IMG/VR virus record: IMGVR_UViG_3300030108_005733
Span: 1-20,951 of that record
Length of the DNA: 20,951 bases
Strand: one strand, 5' to 3'
Source: a virus
Shown here: piece by piece, positions 1 through 7,827 of the stretch
Numbering within the stretch: position 1 is the stretch's first letter
Layout of the letters: the number at the start of each line of letters is the position of its first letter
Made by a program: the position numbers and the translations under genes
The notes under the pieces: generated by a model
Told to the model about the DNA's origin: nothing
Seen by the model: only the letters and a program-made list of their open reading frames with translations
The model's database searches: none

Positions 1-1208
1 TGCTCAGAGAGAATACCCGTAAGCTCAACCTCTGCGTCCAAGTTGTGATAAGCGTTGAGATCCTGGCCAAGCTCAGGAGTCCACTTCGCTTTCAGTTTCT
101 TGGTTACGGCCGTGACACTTACCGAATCGACCTTAATATCGATTTCGGGGATTTGTGCCTCGTTTTCAAGGCCCCAAGTCGTGGTACCGGCGACCATACC
201 GAAATTATCTCCATCAGGCGCGGCTCCATCGCCACCAAAATCATCAGCTTCAGCGAAGCTCACGTTCGTGACTGCAATAGCAGATGCCGAAAGAGCAATT
301 GTATCGTGAGCACTAGAAGTACCAACGAAAGCAAGAATGATAGTTGATTCATTTGTTTCACCCTTGTGGCTACCACTGTACTGAGACAAACGACGAACCT
401 GCGTACCACCATTCGTGGCCAAGGATCCAAGAGCAGAACCACCAGCAGCTGCACCAGAAACAACAACAGAGACAAGATTGTCTTTGTTAAACTGGGTCAA
501 GTTGGCAGTAGTAATTGTTGCCAAGAACACTCTCTTGTCGAGAAGGTCTGGATCGAAACGACATATTGCGTCGAAATCGGTAGCAACAGCCGTACCAGCA
601 GCATAGGAGTTAGCAGCAGCATTACCTGCAAGACCAACACTCCAGCCACCTCCGACAGTACCGGAAGCAAGACCCTGGAGGCTAGGACCACCTGCGTTCG
701 TAACAGAACCGGTTGGCGAAGCATAACCCTGGTTCAATGCATAGAAGCCAAGCTCTGCATTTCGAGGGGTCGAGGTACCAAGATCGATACCACCAGTAAT
801 TTGCAGACCAACTGCTCCACCACCATAAACCGACTCATTGTCGTTTTGGCCGAGGCGCGGGTTGGTTCCAGGTGTGAACTGGAAGTCAAGGAAGAAGATC
901 AGGCCAGAAGGCAAGCTCATGGGCTGAACACTTACAAGATCATTTGCAATAAGCCCACCGAATACACGACGGACGATCGGGAATGCAACAGCAGCGAAAC
1001 CCTCAACATCTCCAGCAGCCATCGACGAAGCTTCTTTAAGAAGCTGTGCCGCTTGGTTCTCAAGAAGTCGAGCCATTCCTTGACGCTTTCCATCACCCTC
1101 AAGACCTTCAAGAAGTCCGGTAGCTTCCCACTTGTTAAGAAGTGCTGCTCCCTCCTTCTGAAGGTCGCGACTAACAATTCCTTCAGTTAATTTTTTCAAA
1201 ACACTCAT
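1..1208 (-). CDS. 23: Major capsid protein, T4 gp23-like (C-terminus beyond window)
   Basis: Main subunit of the icosahedral head shell. The reading frame opens at the ATG at 1208 behind AAGGAG and stays open to the left edge (about 402 codons), so the C-terminus is missing. Translation gives MSVLKKLTEGIVSRDL at the N-terminus and, near residues 76-115, the gp23 signature FPIVRRVFGGLIANDL then VSVQPMSLPSGLIFFLDF, matching the VQPM-P-G region of T4 gp23. Residues 1-60 are helical and charged, as expected of the N-terminal propeptide that the prohead protease removes. L57-K-E59 followed by Ala fits the (L/I)-x-E cleavage rule and lies close to the T4 cut after residue 65. It follows the scaffold gene by 17 bases, the T4 22-23 order. 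Identity is secure; the cleavage position is inferred. Confidence 0.93.
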   Translation of the reverse strand, partial: MSVLKKLTEGIVSRDLQKEGAALLNKWEATGLLEGLEGDGKRQGMARLLENQAAQLLKEASSMAAGDVEGFAAVAFPIVRRVFGGLIANDLVSVQPMSLPSGLIFFLDFQFTPGTNPRLGQNDNESVYGGGAVGLQITGGIDLGTSTPRNAELGFYALNQGYASPTGSVTNAGGPSLQGLASGTVGGGWSVGLAGNAAANSYAAGTAVATDFDAICRFDPDLLDKRVFLATITTANLTQFNKDNLVSVVVSGAAAGGSALGSLATNGGTQVRRLSQYSGSHKGETNESTIILAFVGTSSAHDTIALSASAIAVTNVSFAEADDFGGDGAAPDGDNFGMVAGTTTWGLENEAQIPEIDIKVDSVSVTAVTKKLKAKWTPELGQDLNAYHNLDAEVELTGILSE

Positions 1209-1225
1209 TTTTCTAAATTCTCCTT

Positions 1226-2254
1226 TTATTTAATTCCTGCGAGTCGTTGCATACGACTCTTAGCACCACTCGGCACGTCTGACTTTGGCCGCTTATTGCG
1301 GCGGCTGGCCAGCAAGGATGAGTTCCTTTTCTCAACCGTCTCACTCAGTGATTTTGGTCCTCGCCGGTTAACCGGTGAAGATCCCACTGCGTTTTGGAGG
1401 GCTTCAAAAATTACCTTAGCCTCTTCTGCCGAACTTACGTTAGAAATAGCATCGACAACTTTTTGTTTTTGTCGCTCATTCAGAGAGTCACTATTCAATA
1501 TTTTATTCGTATAAATTAATCTAGCATTGGAAACAACCATTTCGTCAAACTTTTCTTTTAACGAAGAGACAACTTCCTTATACTTTTCTTCTCGTTCCGA
1601 AATTGAATCAAAAGATTCTTGAAGCTTGTCTAATTTATCTGCAAGCTCTTTGTTTTCTTTCTTAAGAACATCCATTTCTTCTTCTTGAGCCAATACAGCC
1701 AAATGCTTTTCAGCTTCAAAATCAAGCTCTTTTTGAGGTCGACCAACATGGCCACTCATTTGTGGTGACATATCCACGATGACTTTCTCCAGAAGGTCAG
1801 TAAACTCTTCCTCGCTCAAGTTAAACTCTTCTTCCAATTCTTCATCATCAGCGATTTCAACTTCTTCAGCCAGTTCTTCAGCTACTTCTTCGTGTGGTTC
1901 AGCTGTACCGATATCGCCGGCTGCTTCCATTTCATCAAGTTGTTCTTTGATTTTATCAAGATCAAACTCTACCATTTCTTCAAGATTTGGCTCAGTGATT
2001 TGATCTGCAGGAATTATGACATCAACCGTTTCTGCTTCAGGATCTAGAGGGAGTTCATCCTCCGTAGCTGCTAGGGGAATCCCAGCTGGAGCGTCGTCCG
2101 TATCCTCGACCTCTTCTTCCTGTTCAAGTAGCTTTTCAACAGCATCCTTGATATCATCAGAATACTTTTCAATCAAGGTCTCCTCTGCGTTCCTAATGGC
2201 TGCTTCTCTTAGAGATTTAGCATCCACAATTGCTTGTTCTAACATAGATGACAT
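1226..2254 (-). CDS. 22: Prohead core scaffolding protein, T4 gp22-like
   Basis: Internal scaffold on which the capsid protein assembles; in T4 it is then degraded by the gp21 protease. The 342 residues are very acidic over about residues 35-160, with long Glu/Asp runs. They become a predicted coiled coil at about 185-250 and end in a basic tail with the SRMQRLAGIK terminus that I associate with gp22 homologues of marine T4-like phages. Many L-x-E triplets suit processing by gp21. The ATG has a strong site (AAGGAG, six bases spacing). The gene lies directly upstream of the major capsid protein, as in T4, and is separated from the fibre gene before it by a 97-base intergenic region with a terminator and possible promoter. 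Sequence similarity alone is modest because scaffolds diverge quickly; position and composition make the call firm. Confidence 0.85.
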   Translation of the reverse strand: MSSMLEQAIVDAKSLREAAIRNAEETLIEKYSDDIKDAVEKLLEQEEEVEDTDDAPAGIPLAATEDELPLDPEAETVDVIIPADQITEPNLEEMVEFDLDKIKEQLDEMEAAGDIGTAEPHEEVAEELAEEVEIADDEELEEEFNLSEEEFTDLLEKVIVDMSPQMSGHVGRPQKELDFEAEKHLAVLAQEEEMDVLKKENKELADKLDKLQESFDSISEREEKYKEVVSSLKEKFDEMVVSNARLIYTNKILNSDSLNERQKQKVVDAISNVSSAEEAKVIFEALQNAVGSSPVNRRGPKSLSETVEKRNSSLLASRRNKRPKSDVPSGAKSRMQRLAGIK

Positions 2255-2301
2255 TTATAACTCCTTATATAATGATATTAACGATAAATATATATCCACA
2301 A

Positions 2302-2316
2302 ATAAATAGTATTTAG
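2302..2316. promoter_or_regulatory. Candidate late promoter motif upstream of scaffold/capsid genes
   Basis: The intergenic region before the scaffold gene is AT-rich. It holds a near-palindrome TAAATA-G-TATTTA, so a TAAATA core can be read on either strand; T4 late promoters use TATAAATA. The 12-mer ATAAATAGTATT at 2302-2313 recurs exactly at 20418-20429, upstream of the 686-residue gene. Lying between a terminator and the scaffold gene makes it a reasonable start site for a scaffold-capsid transcript. On the minus strand the match to the T4 consensus is only partial (ACTAAATA), so this is a weak call. Confidence 0.3.
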
Positions 2317-2322
2317 TTTTGT

Positions 2323-2346
2323 AAAAAGACCCAGTTAGGATCTTTT
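2323..2346 (-). terminator. Hairpin terminator after the 809-residue fibre gene
   Basis: Minus-strand transcript after the stop codon at 2352 reads AAAAGATCC, loop TAACT, GGGTCTTTT plus another T. This is a nine-pair stem with one G-T wobble, ending in a T run. It sits five bases past the stop codon, where a rho-independent terminator is expected. It separates the fibre-like genes from the scaffold-capsid pair. The arms are A/T flanked on both sides, so it may act in both directions. Confidence 0.65.
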
Positions 2347-2351
2347 GATTA

Positions 2352-4781
2352 TTATGTTGTAGCTAATAAGGGCGTATCGTTTAGTTTTCCGTCAACAAGC
2401 CATAATGCTCCGGTAGAAATAAACTCCAATATATCACCAGCGGCGGCATTCTGTAAAGTAATCTGACCCTGGTTCCCCACGGCTGTTAAACCAGTTCCAC
2501 CAGTAGTATTATTAAAATCTATTATAGAGCCATTTATAACATTCTCGCCCGTAGCAGATTTAATAATGTGGTTTTGTGATGAGGCAATGAGTATTCTGCA
2601 ATAAAAACCCTTCGTTGTTTTTGCAGGCAACGTTATTGTCTGAGCCGAGCCGGCTGAAAGAACAACATCAACGCCAGACATGGCTGCGGTAAGCGTCATA
2701 TTGCCACTAGAAAGATTTCTTACTGGCCTAAGATTACCAAAGCCACCCATAAAAGTGTTGTTGGTTTCTGATTCCGGATTTGTTCTCGCAACTTCTGTGG
2801 CAGAACCGCCAACCATTGAGGTAAAAATCATATTACCATTTTCTGCACCATCTGAAACGTCTGCAGAACGAACATCAATTTTAGAGTACACTACGTCCTC
2901 TGCGTCATCGCCGACTTGATCATCAAGACCTTCGAACCTAATGGTACCTATAAAGTCGTCGTCGGCAACACTGCCCTCTGGCTCTTTGCGAAACACCATT
3001 ATTGCACCATTTGAGCCGGTTGCTGAATTCATCAACATGAGGGCGGCTTGATCCATTCCTTGACTAGCATTACCGGAAACCTCAATGGCTACAGCGGCCA
3101 TGAAGTTTTCATCTGTATCTCCAGACTGGCGTGCATTTTGAAGCACATAGAGGCAAGTGGCGGAAGTAGAAGCTTCATTCTTGTTGTGAATTCTAACCAA
3201 CTCGCGAGCCTGAGTAGCTGAACTATCAGATTGAATATGAAGGGCTCTACCGGTAGTAAGCCCATCGGCAGTAATATCAATGACGTTAGCTGTCGTGACC
3301 GCATCAGCAGTAATATCAATTACATCTGCATTAATATTTGCAGCATCGATATCGAGCGCAATCTGGTCTGTGTCATCATTATCAATAAGAAGGGCAGCTG
3401 CAGCAGCGGAGGAGCCATTTTCAATCTCAACACCAGCTGCCGTTGTTTTCATCAGCCCACCAGAATTGATTGTAAAGGCCCCGCCATCTGCAACCGTGAA
3501 CGTGGTTGTGTCAGCAGCATCGTCACCCTGGTCAGCTTTCAAGGTCAATACGGCACTAGTAGCTTCGCCAGCAGTTAATGTCATTGCAGAGCCGGAAACC
3601 AAAAGACTACCAGTAATGCTAGTAGTTCCATTTACAGCAAGAGTGGAGGTTGGAGCGCTAGTTCCTATTCCTACCCGAGAGGTGCCACCATTTACATACA
3701 ACATGTTGGCATTGGCATTTGATTCAACACGGAAGTCACAATCGATGCTGGCATCATTAACTACAACTTCACAAGCAGTACCATTTGCAACATCCTCTCC
3801 ACCAATCGAGAAAAGATTTGCAGAAGCAGCGGTACCACCAGTTCCGCCAGCAAAAACACTAAAGGTTATCTTGCCGCCTTCGTCGTTATTAGTAACGTCA
3901 GATGATTCAGCGAGAATTTGAACAAACGTCGTTTCATCATCGTTTGAATCAAGACCAATAAAGTCGATGGTACCAAGATCATCATCGTCAGCAGCACTAC
4001 TCTCTGCCTCCTTAACAAAAGCCATTATGGGACCATTTGCGTCCGTATTTGAATTCATAAGCTTAAGAAGTGGCTGATCTGCTGTTCCAACAGCTGTCTC
4101 AACAACTAAAGCTGCACCCAAGTTTTCATCTTCGCCACCATTTTGGCGAGCATCTTGACGAACGTACAAACAAGTCGTGTTAGTTGCTGAAGCATGATCA
4201 TTATGAATCGTGACCAACTCGCGGGCACTGGTGGTTGAACTGTCAGAAACGAGTTTTAGAATCGCGCCTGTTGTTAGAGCGTCAGCAGTGACGTCTAAGA
4301 CATTTGCAGTTGTGACAGCATCAGCAGTAATATCAATGACGTTTGCATTGATATTTGCAGCGTTAACATCAAGGGCAATTTTATCTGTATCGTTACTATT
4401 AAGCTGAACAAGTGGGACGCCTGTTGCGCCAGCCGAAGCATGGTTTGTAATTTCCAACGTTGCAGCAGGTGCATCCGTTGAATCACCAATACTAACTCTA
4501 TCGTTTCCAGCGTCAATAAAAAAGAGGTGAGTTTCAGTATCACCCTCGACACGGAAATCAAAATCACCGCCGGCTTCATTAGAAATGAAAGAACCATAGT
4601 TGGTGATTGTATTGGTTCCTGAAACTATCAAACTACCTGTGACTATTAACGAGCCAGTAATATCTAATGAGCCGGTAATAGAACCGGATCCATAAGTAAT
4701 GGCACCCGTAGAACCACTTGCTGTGGTTCCACTGCCGCTAATTGTTGTTGTCCCGCCAGAGCCGCTTACTATAATAGGCAT
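2352..4781 (-). CDS. Large repeat-containing virion protein, probable tail/head fibre
   Basis: An 809-residue beta-rich, Gly/Ser/Thr/Asp-rich protein with no enzymatic motif. Residues 1-60 are a low-complexity stem with ITGSL/IVTGSL hexad repeats. Residues 75-111 and 348-383 are two copies of a fibre motif (DFRVE ... RVSIG/RVGIG ... TLxI/V). Residues 131-314 and 470-660 are two copies of a module of about 185 residues with DTDxIALD, NVIDITADAVTTA, AREL, CLYV and G-I-F landmarks. The C-terminus (about 686-809) has TITLPA ... GDILEF ... LWLVDGK, like a trimerising fibre tip. No collagen repeat or S74 chaperone is seen. Its ATG overlaps the stop of the preceding 687-residue gene (TAATG), so the two are probably translated together. 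Fibre or decoration role is inferred from composition and position; the exact structure is unknown. Confidence 0.7.
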   Translation of the reverse strand: MPIIVSGSGGTTTISGSGTTASGSTGAITYGSGSITGSLDITGSLIVTGSLIVSGTNTITNYGSFISNEAGGDFDFRVEGDTETHLFFIDAGNDRVSIGDSTDAPAATLEITNHASAGATGVPLVQLNSNDTDKIALDVNAANINANVIDITADAVTTANVLDVTADALTTGAILKLVSDSSTTSARELVTIHNDHASATNTTCLYVRQDARQNGGEDENLGAALVVETAVGTADQPLLKLMNSNTDANGPIMAFVKEAESSAADDDDLGTIDFIGLDSNDDETTFVQILAESSDVTNNDEGGKITFSVFAGGTGGTAASANLFSIGGEDVANGTACEVVVNDASIDCDFRVESNANANMLYVNGGTSRVGIGTSAPTSTLAVNGTTSITGSLLVSGSAMTLTAGEATSAVLTLKADQGDDAADTTTFTVADGGAFTINSGGLMKTTAAGVEIENGSSAAAAALLIDNDDTDQIALDIDAANINADVIDITADAVTTANVIDITADGLTTGRALHIQSDSSATQARELVRIHNKNEASTSATCLYVLQNARQSGDTDENFMAAVAIEVSGNASQGMDQAALMLMNSATGSNGAIMVFRKEPEGSVADDDFIGTIRFEGLDDQVGDDAEDVVYSKIDVRSADVSDGAENGNMIFTSMVGGSATEVARTNPESETNNTFMGGFGNLRPVRNLSSGNMTLTAAMSGVDVVLSAGSAQTITLPAKTTKGFYCRILIASSQNHIIKSATGENVINGSIIDFNNTTGGTGLTAVGNQGQITLQNAAAGDILEFISTGALWLVDGKLNDTPLLATT
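2802..3374. repeat. Second copy of the long duplicated module in the 809-residue protein
   Basis: Encodes residues 470-660 and pairs with the copy at 3840-4391. The shared order of landmarks is DTDQIALD, AANIN, VIDITADAVTTAN, LTTG, AREL, CLYV, the N-G-I-M motif and a closing G-x-I-F strand. Each copy also holds a smaller internal repeat (VIDITADAVTTAN followed by VIDITADGLTTG). Confidence 0.75.
3840..4391. repeat. First copy of the long duplicated module in the 809-residue protein
   Basis: Encodes residues 131-314. It aligns without large gaps to residues 470-660 of the same protein: DTDKIALDVNAANINANVID against DTDQIALDIDAANINADVID. Each copy is preceded, directly or after a short insert, by the DFRVE...VxIG module, giving an A-B-A-B architecture that points to an internal gene duplication. 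Confidence 0.75.
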
Positions 4782-6844
4782 TAGTCTTCAATCTCCTGTA
4801 ACATCATTTTATATCTCTTTCCTGTTGCGTTATTTATGACGCACAAATAATCCGGTTCCTCAAGAATTGTCCAATCTCCTCGTTCATTTCTAAGATGTAA
4901 GTCGCCAGTATATATATTTGCCCAGCGCTTATCTGGTTGACCCAAATTGTGAGAATTGTCACTTGATGGTACCACATGACTACTAAAGGTTGCACCCTGT
5001 GAACCAGTCAACTGCCCCGTCACTGTTATAACATCAGCTGCAGCATCTCCTAAAGTAACAGAACCTGACACACTCAGATTGTTAGATACAAATGTGGCAC
5101 CACCGATCACTGCACCAGCAGAAGATGAAAGTGTAGATGCTAAAATTGTAGAACCAGTGACGTTCAGAGCGTTAGAGATAAATGTTGCACCACCAAGAAC
5201 TGCACCAGCAGAGGACGAAAGCGTAGATGCCAAGGTTGTAGAACCAGTGACATTTAGTGCGTTAGAAATAAAAGTATGACCCCCAAGAACTGCGCCGGCA
5301 GAAGATGAAAGTACACCAGTCAAGGTTGCTGAGCCGGAAACACCTAAAGTCTTAAAGTGACCTCCAGCAGAACCAGAGACAGATCCAGAGGCAGCCAAAG
5401 AAGTAGGATGGGATAAGAGAACTGTACCTCTTATGTTTGCTCCAGCTGATGAAGATAATAGGCCAGTTAAGGTTGCCGAACCAGAAACACCTAGAGTCTT
5501 AAAGTGACCTCCAGCAGAACCAGAGACAGATCCAGAGGCAGCCAAAGAAGTGGCATTAGATAAGAGAACTGTTCCCCCTATAATTGCCCCAGCTGATGAG
5601 GATAATACACCAGCAGTAGTAATAGAGCCAGATGTAGCCAAAGAGGTGGGATTAGATAAAATAACTGGACCAAGCATTGTAGAGCCCAGAGAAGATGAGA
5701 ATGACGTCGTTGTTAGGTCAGCCAAAGTGGCAGATGCATCTTTAAAAGTTATGTTTCCACCATCGGCATTAAGTTCAATATCACCATCACAATCAACTGT
5801 GAAAGTAGATTCCGTCGCAGAGGCAGACAAAACGGTGCTAACTTTGGCTGTCTCAATTGTAATACCAGTAAGACCAGTAGCACCTCCACCTGAGCCAGTT
5901 AAGAAAACACTCCCAGTAATACTATGGACATCGCTGTGGGCATCTCCCAAGGTGGCGGAACCTGAAACAGCGATACCAGCTGCCAGAGGGAATTGAGCCA
6001 AACCAGTAGAACTAATCGATAGCGCCGTGTTGGTTCCAACCGTTGAGCCTAATCCAAGCTTGAAGTGATTATCAGTGTCATCAATGCCTATGTAAAAGTC
6101 ATTTGTGCTACCATCAAGAACAATCTTTTGATCTTCTGCATCGCCATCACCAACAGTTAGGGCACCAGCTACTAATGTCGCACCAGAGACGTTTAAAGTG
6201 TTCGATATAAACGTTGCACCACCCACAACTGCGCCAGCAGACGAAGATATCACTCCAGCAGTAGTGATAGAACCAGAAGTAGTTAGTGAATTGGAGTTAG
6301 ATAAAATAACTGGCCCAAGCATTGTAGAGCCCAGAGAGGACGAAAACGATGTGGTTGTTATATCAGCCAGCGTGGTAGTATCGTCCTTAAAGATTATATT
6401 ACCACCGTCAGCGTTAAGCACAATATCGCCACTACTATCAATTGTAAATACGCCCTCATGAGCGGAGGCTGATAGAACAGTGCTAACATCGGCTGTTTCA
6501 ATTGTAATACCAGTAAGATTGGAACGCCCATTGGCAGAACCAGTTACATATATGCTACCGCTAAAATCGTGCTTATCTGATCCATCGTTACCAAAACTAT
6601 TGGAGCCTTGATAAATTGTGTCACTTACTGTTATTGTCTGAAATTTATATGAGTTGATTGTACCAGAAACATCTAAATTTCCAGAAAGATAAAGGTTGCT
6701 GTTGGCATAATCATATGTTAAATTGTGGGAACCGGAGATAGCAGCGGACCCAGAGTAGAAAGTCACTCTTTGATCTGCAGCCCCCGTATGTGCTACGGTT
6801 GACCCAGTTACATACGCCCAACCTAGTGATCCAATATTTGGCAT
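4781..6844 (-). CDS. Repeat-rich virion protein with conserved C-terminal tip, probable fibre
   Basis: A 687-residue Gly/Ser/Ala/Thr-rich beta protein. The N-terminus (1-110) has short strands and GS turns. Two long repeats follow (about 114-207 and 328-424; landmarks TIETA-VSTVLSASA, LNADGGNI, FKD, SFSSSLGSTMLGPVILS). Between them (230-281) lies a module shared with the 208-residue protein upstream. Residues 413-510 are two 49-residue tandem units and 511-600 three 30-residue units (LSSSAGAVLGGATFIS). The C-terminal 65 residues form a distinct, charged, non-repetitive domain (HNLGQPDKRWANIYTGDL, then RGDWTILEEPDYL) that I recall from fibre-like proteins of marine T4-like phages. AGGAG precedes the ATG. 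The stop overlaps the next gene's ATG. The repeats suggest a long beta-helical shaft; receptor or capsid binding is not known. Confidence 0.7.
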   Translation of the reverse strand: MPNIGSLGWAYVTGSTVAHTGAADQRVTFYSGSAAISGSHNLTYDYANSNLYLSGNLDVSGTINSYKFQTITVSDTIYQGSNSFGNDGSDKHDFSGSIYVTGSANGRSNLTGITIETADVSTVLSASAHEGVFTIDSSGDIVLNADGGNIIFKDDTTTLADITTTSFSSSLGSTMLGPVILSNSNSLTTSGSITTAGVISSSAGAVVGGATFISNTLNVSGATLVAGALTVGDGDAEDQKIVLDGSTNDFYIGIDDTDNHFKLGLGSTVGTNTALSISSTGLAQFPLAAGIAVSGSATLGDAHSDVHSITGSVFLTGSGGGATGLTGITIETAKVSTVLSASATESTFTVDCDGDIELNADGGNITFKDASATLADLTTTSFSSSLGSTMLGPVILSNPTSLATSGSITTAGVLSSSAGAIIGGTVLLSNATSLAASGSVSGSAGGHFKTLGVSGSATLTGLLSSSAGANIRGTVLLSHPTSLAASGSVSGSAGGHFKTLGVSGSATLTGVLSSSAGAVLGGHTFISNALNVTGSTTLASTLSSSAGAVLGGATFISNALNVTGSTILASTLSSSAGAVIGGATFVSNNLSVSGSVTLGDAAADVITVTGQLTGSQGATFSSHVVPSSDNSHNLGQPDKRWANIYTGDLHLRNERGDWTILEEPDYLCVINNATGKRYKMMLQEIED
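5045..5314. repeat. Three tandem 90-base (30-residue) units in the 687-residue protein
   Basis: Encodes residues 511-540, 541-570 and 571-600. Each begins with LSSSAGAV and continues GG-(A/H)TF(I/V)SN-L-V-GS. The first two are nearly identical in protein; the third has drifted. The repeats are in frame and far too divergent in DNA to be a CRISPR array. Confidence 0.8.
5315..5608. repeat. Two tandem 147-base (49-residue) units, with a 56-base exact match
   Basis: Encodes residues 413-461 and 462-510. The two copies share 56 identical consecutive bases (5349-5404 and 5496-5551, offset 147). This shows a recent tandem duplication or repeat homogenisation. Shared protein landmarks are GTVLLS, SLAASGSVSGSAGGHFKTLG and VSGSATLTG. 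Confidence 0.85.
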
Positions 6845-6887
6845 TGATCTTGTTCTCCTATAACGCTAAAACTAATTAGTTCTGAAA

Positions 6888-7184
6888 TTAGTTATAAGTT
6901 ATATCGACTTTTTTATTTGTCGTTTCTTCCCATTGTTCCTTCATTGCTTCAAGGAATTCAATAGATTCTTGGAGAGCTTCTCGATCTGATTTGGTTGATT
7001 CCAAGATCTCTTCCTTTATCGCATCAAAATAGTCCCCTAGGTTGGTTCTTTTGATTATTGGAGAGAGCTTGTCTAGAGTATCGATAAATTTTATGTGATT
7101 ATCGAGAGTCATATCAAGACTGATTATCAATGATTGACAAAGTTCATACAGGATAGTAACGATTTGTCTTGAATCATCGTACAT
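6888..7184 (-). CDS. Small helical protein of unknown function
   Basis: A 98-residue, acidic, almost entirely helical protein (for example DDSRQIVTILYELCQSLIIS near the start and a charged EAMKEQWEETTNKK near the end). It has no signal peptide, no clear membrane segment and no recognised motif. It lies six bases after the 208-residue structural gene and 43 bases before the 687-residue fibre gene. It could be a small virion or assembly protein, for example a fibre assembly helper, but that is position-based inference only. Its stop codon sits at the start of an A/T-only imperfect hairpin (AACTAAT...ATTAGTT) too weak to call a terminator. Confidence 0.6.
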   Translation of the reverse strand: MYDDSRQIVTILYELCQSLIISLDMTLDNHIKFIDTLDKLSPIIKRTNLGDYFDAIKEEILESTKSDREALQESIEFLEAMKEQWEETTNKKVDITYN

Positions 7185-7190
7185 TAGTCA

Positions 7191-7817
7191 TCAATCACCT
7201 TCATCGGGTGCGCCGCCTATACAAAACATTTTTACTGCTGAAGCGCTCGTTCGCTGAAAAATCAATAGGACGCCACCATCTTGGGTGGCCAGCTGGGCAG
7301 TGTCAGCAATTGTAACACCGGTGCCACCTGCAAATTGTACATCTTGATTTCCATCATTAATGTAATAACACTTAACACATTGATTATTAGCAGTTAAAGG
7401 AATGCCCGCGATGATATTTGCTGCTGTATCAGTAGTAGCTGTGCCAGCGCCGGACGTTGTAGTGTGAAGTATAATCCCCTTTTTTATCTCAGCTGCGGTT
7501 AGCAGGACGTCTTGACTATTTTCGTCAACTACCTCCAAATGCTCTACAATTCGTCCTTCGTTGACTGTATTGAAACTAAAAGTGGTTGTCCCATTGTTAG
7601 CGAAAGCCATTGCCGTGTTGGTTCCGTGAGCGGCACCCAGGCCAAACTCCAGACTGTCAGTGCCATCATCGACACCCATACGAAAATCGACAGCAGCGCC
7701 GTCAAAGACGATCATAGTATCCTCTTCACCAGCATCGCCCACTGTTATTTTAGGCGTAGCACCTCCTACGACCACATCGGTAGAAATATTTGCTTTGCTT
7801 TTAGTAAATGAACCCAT
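7191..7817 (-). CDS. Beta-rich structural protein sharing a module with the 687-residue fibre
   Basis: A 208-residue protein rich in Gly, Thr, Ala and Asp, without enzymatic motifs. Residues 25-82 (landmarks ITVGD, IVFDG, DFRMGVDD, FGLGAAHGTNTA) align without gaps to residues 230-281 of the 687-residue protein two genes downstream. The rest (about 88-208) has strand-rich segments ending in VLLIFQRTSASAVKMFCIGG, similar in style to the C-terminal tip of the 809-residue protein. A good AGGAG precedes the ATG and the gene follows the 140-residue structural gene by ten bases. A short fibre, collar or decoration subunit is likely; which one cannot be told. Confidence 0.65.
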   Translation of the reverse strand: MGSFTKSKANISTDVVVGGATPKITVGDAGEEDTMIVFDGAAVDFRMGVDDGTDSLEFGLGAAHGTNTAMAFANNGTTTFSFNTVNEGRIVEHLEVVDENSQDVLLTAAEIKKGIILHTTTSGAGTATTDTAANIIAGIPLTANNQCVKCYYINDGNQDVQFAGGTGVTIADTAQLATQDGGVLLIFQRTSASAVKMFCIGGAPDEGD

Positions 7818-7827
7818 CTTTTTTCTC

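Noticed and set aside
366-1190. Long open frame on the plus strand (274 codons)
   Set aside because: It lies antisense to the major capsid gene, whose minus-strand frame matches gp23. The plus product is Thr/Ser/Arg-rich without any domain, as expected of a shadow of GC-biased third positions.
3280-3921. Plus-strand frame of 213 codons
   Set aside because: Antisense shadow of the 809-residue gene. Its repeats mirror those of the real gene and it has no ribosome binding site.
5045-5608. Tandem repeats considered as a CRISPR array
   Set aside because: The units are in frame, have lengths of 90 and 147 bases, lack constant short repeats with unique spacers, and encode a continuous fibre-like protein.
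6870-6893. Inverted repeat AACTAAT/ATTAGTT after the 98-residue gene as a terminator
   Set aside because: Nearly all A-T pairs, overlaps the stop codon and has no clear T run, so it is too weak to support.
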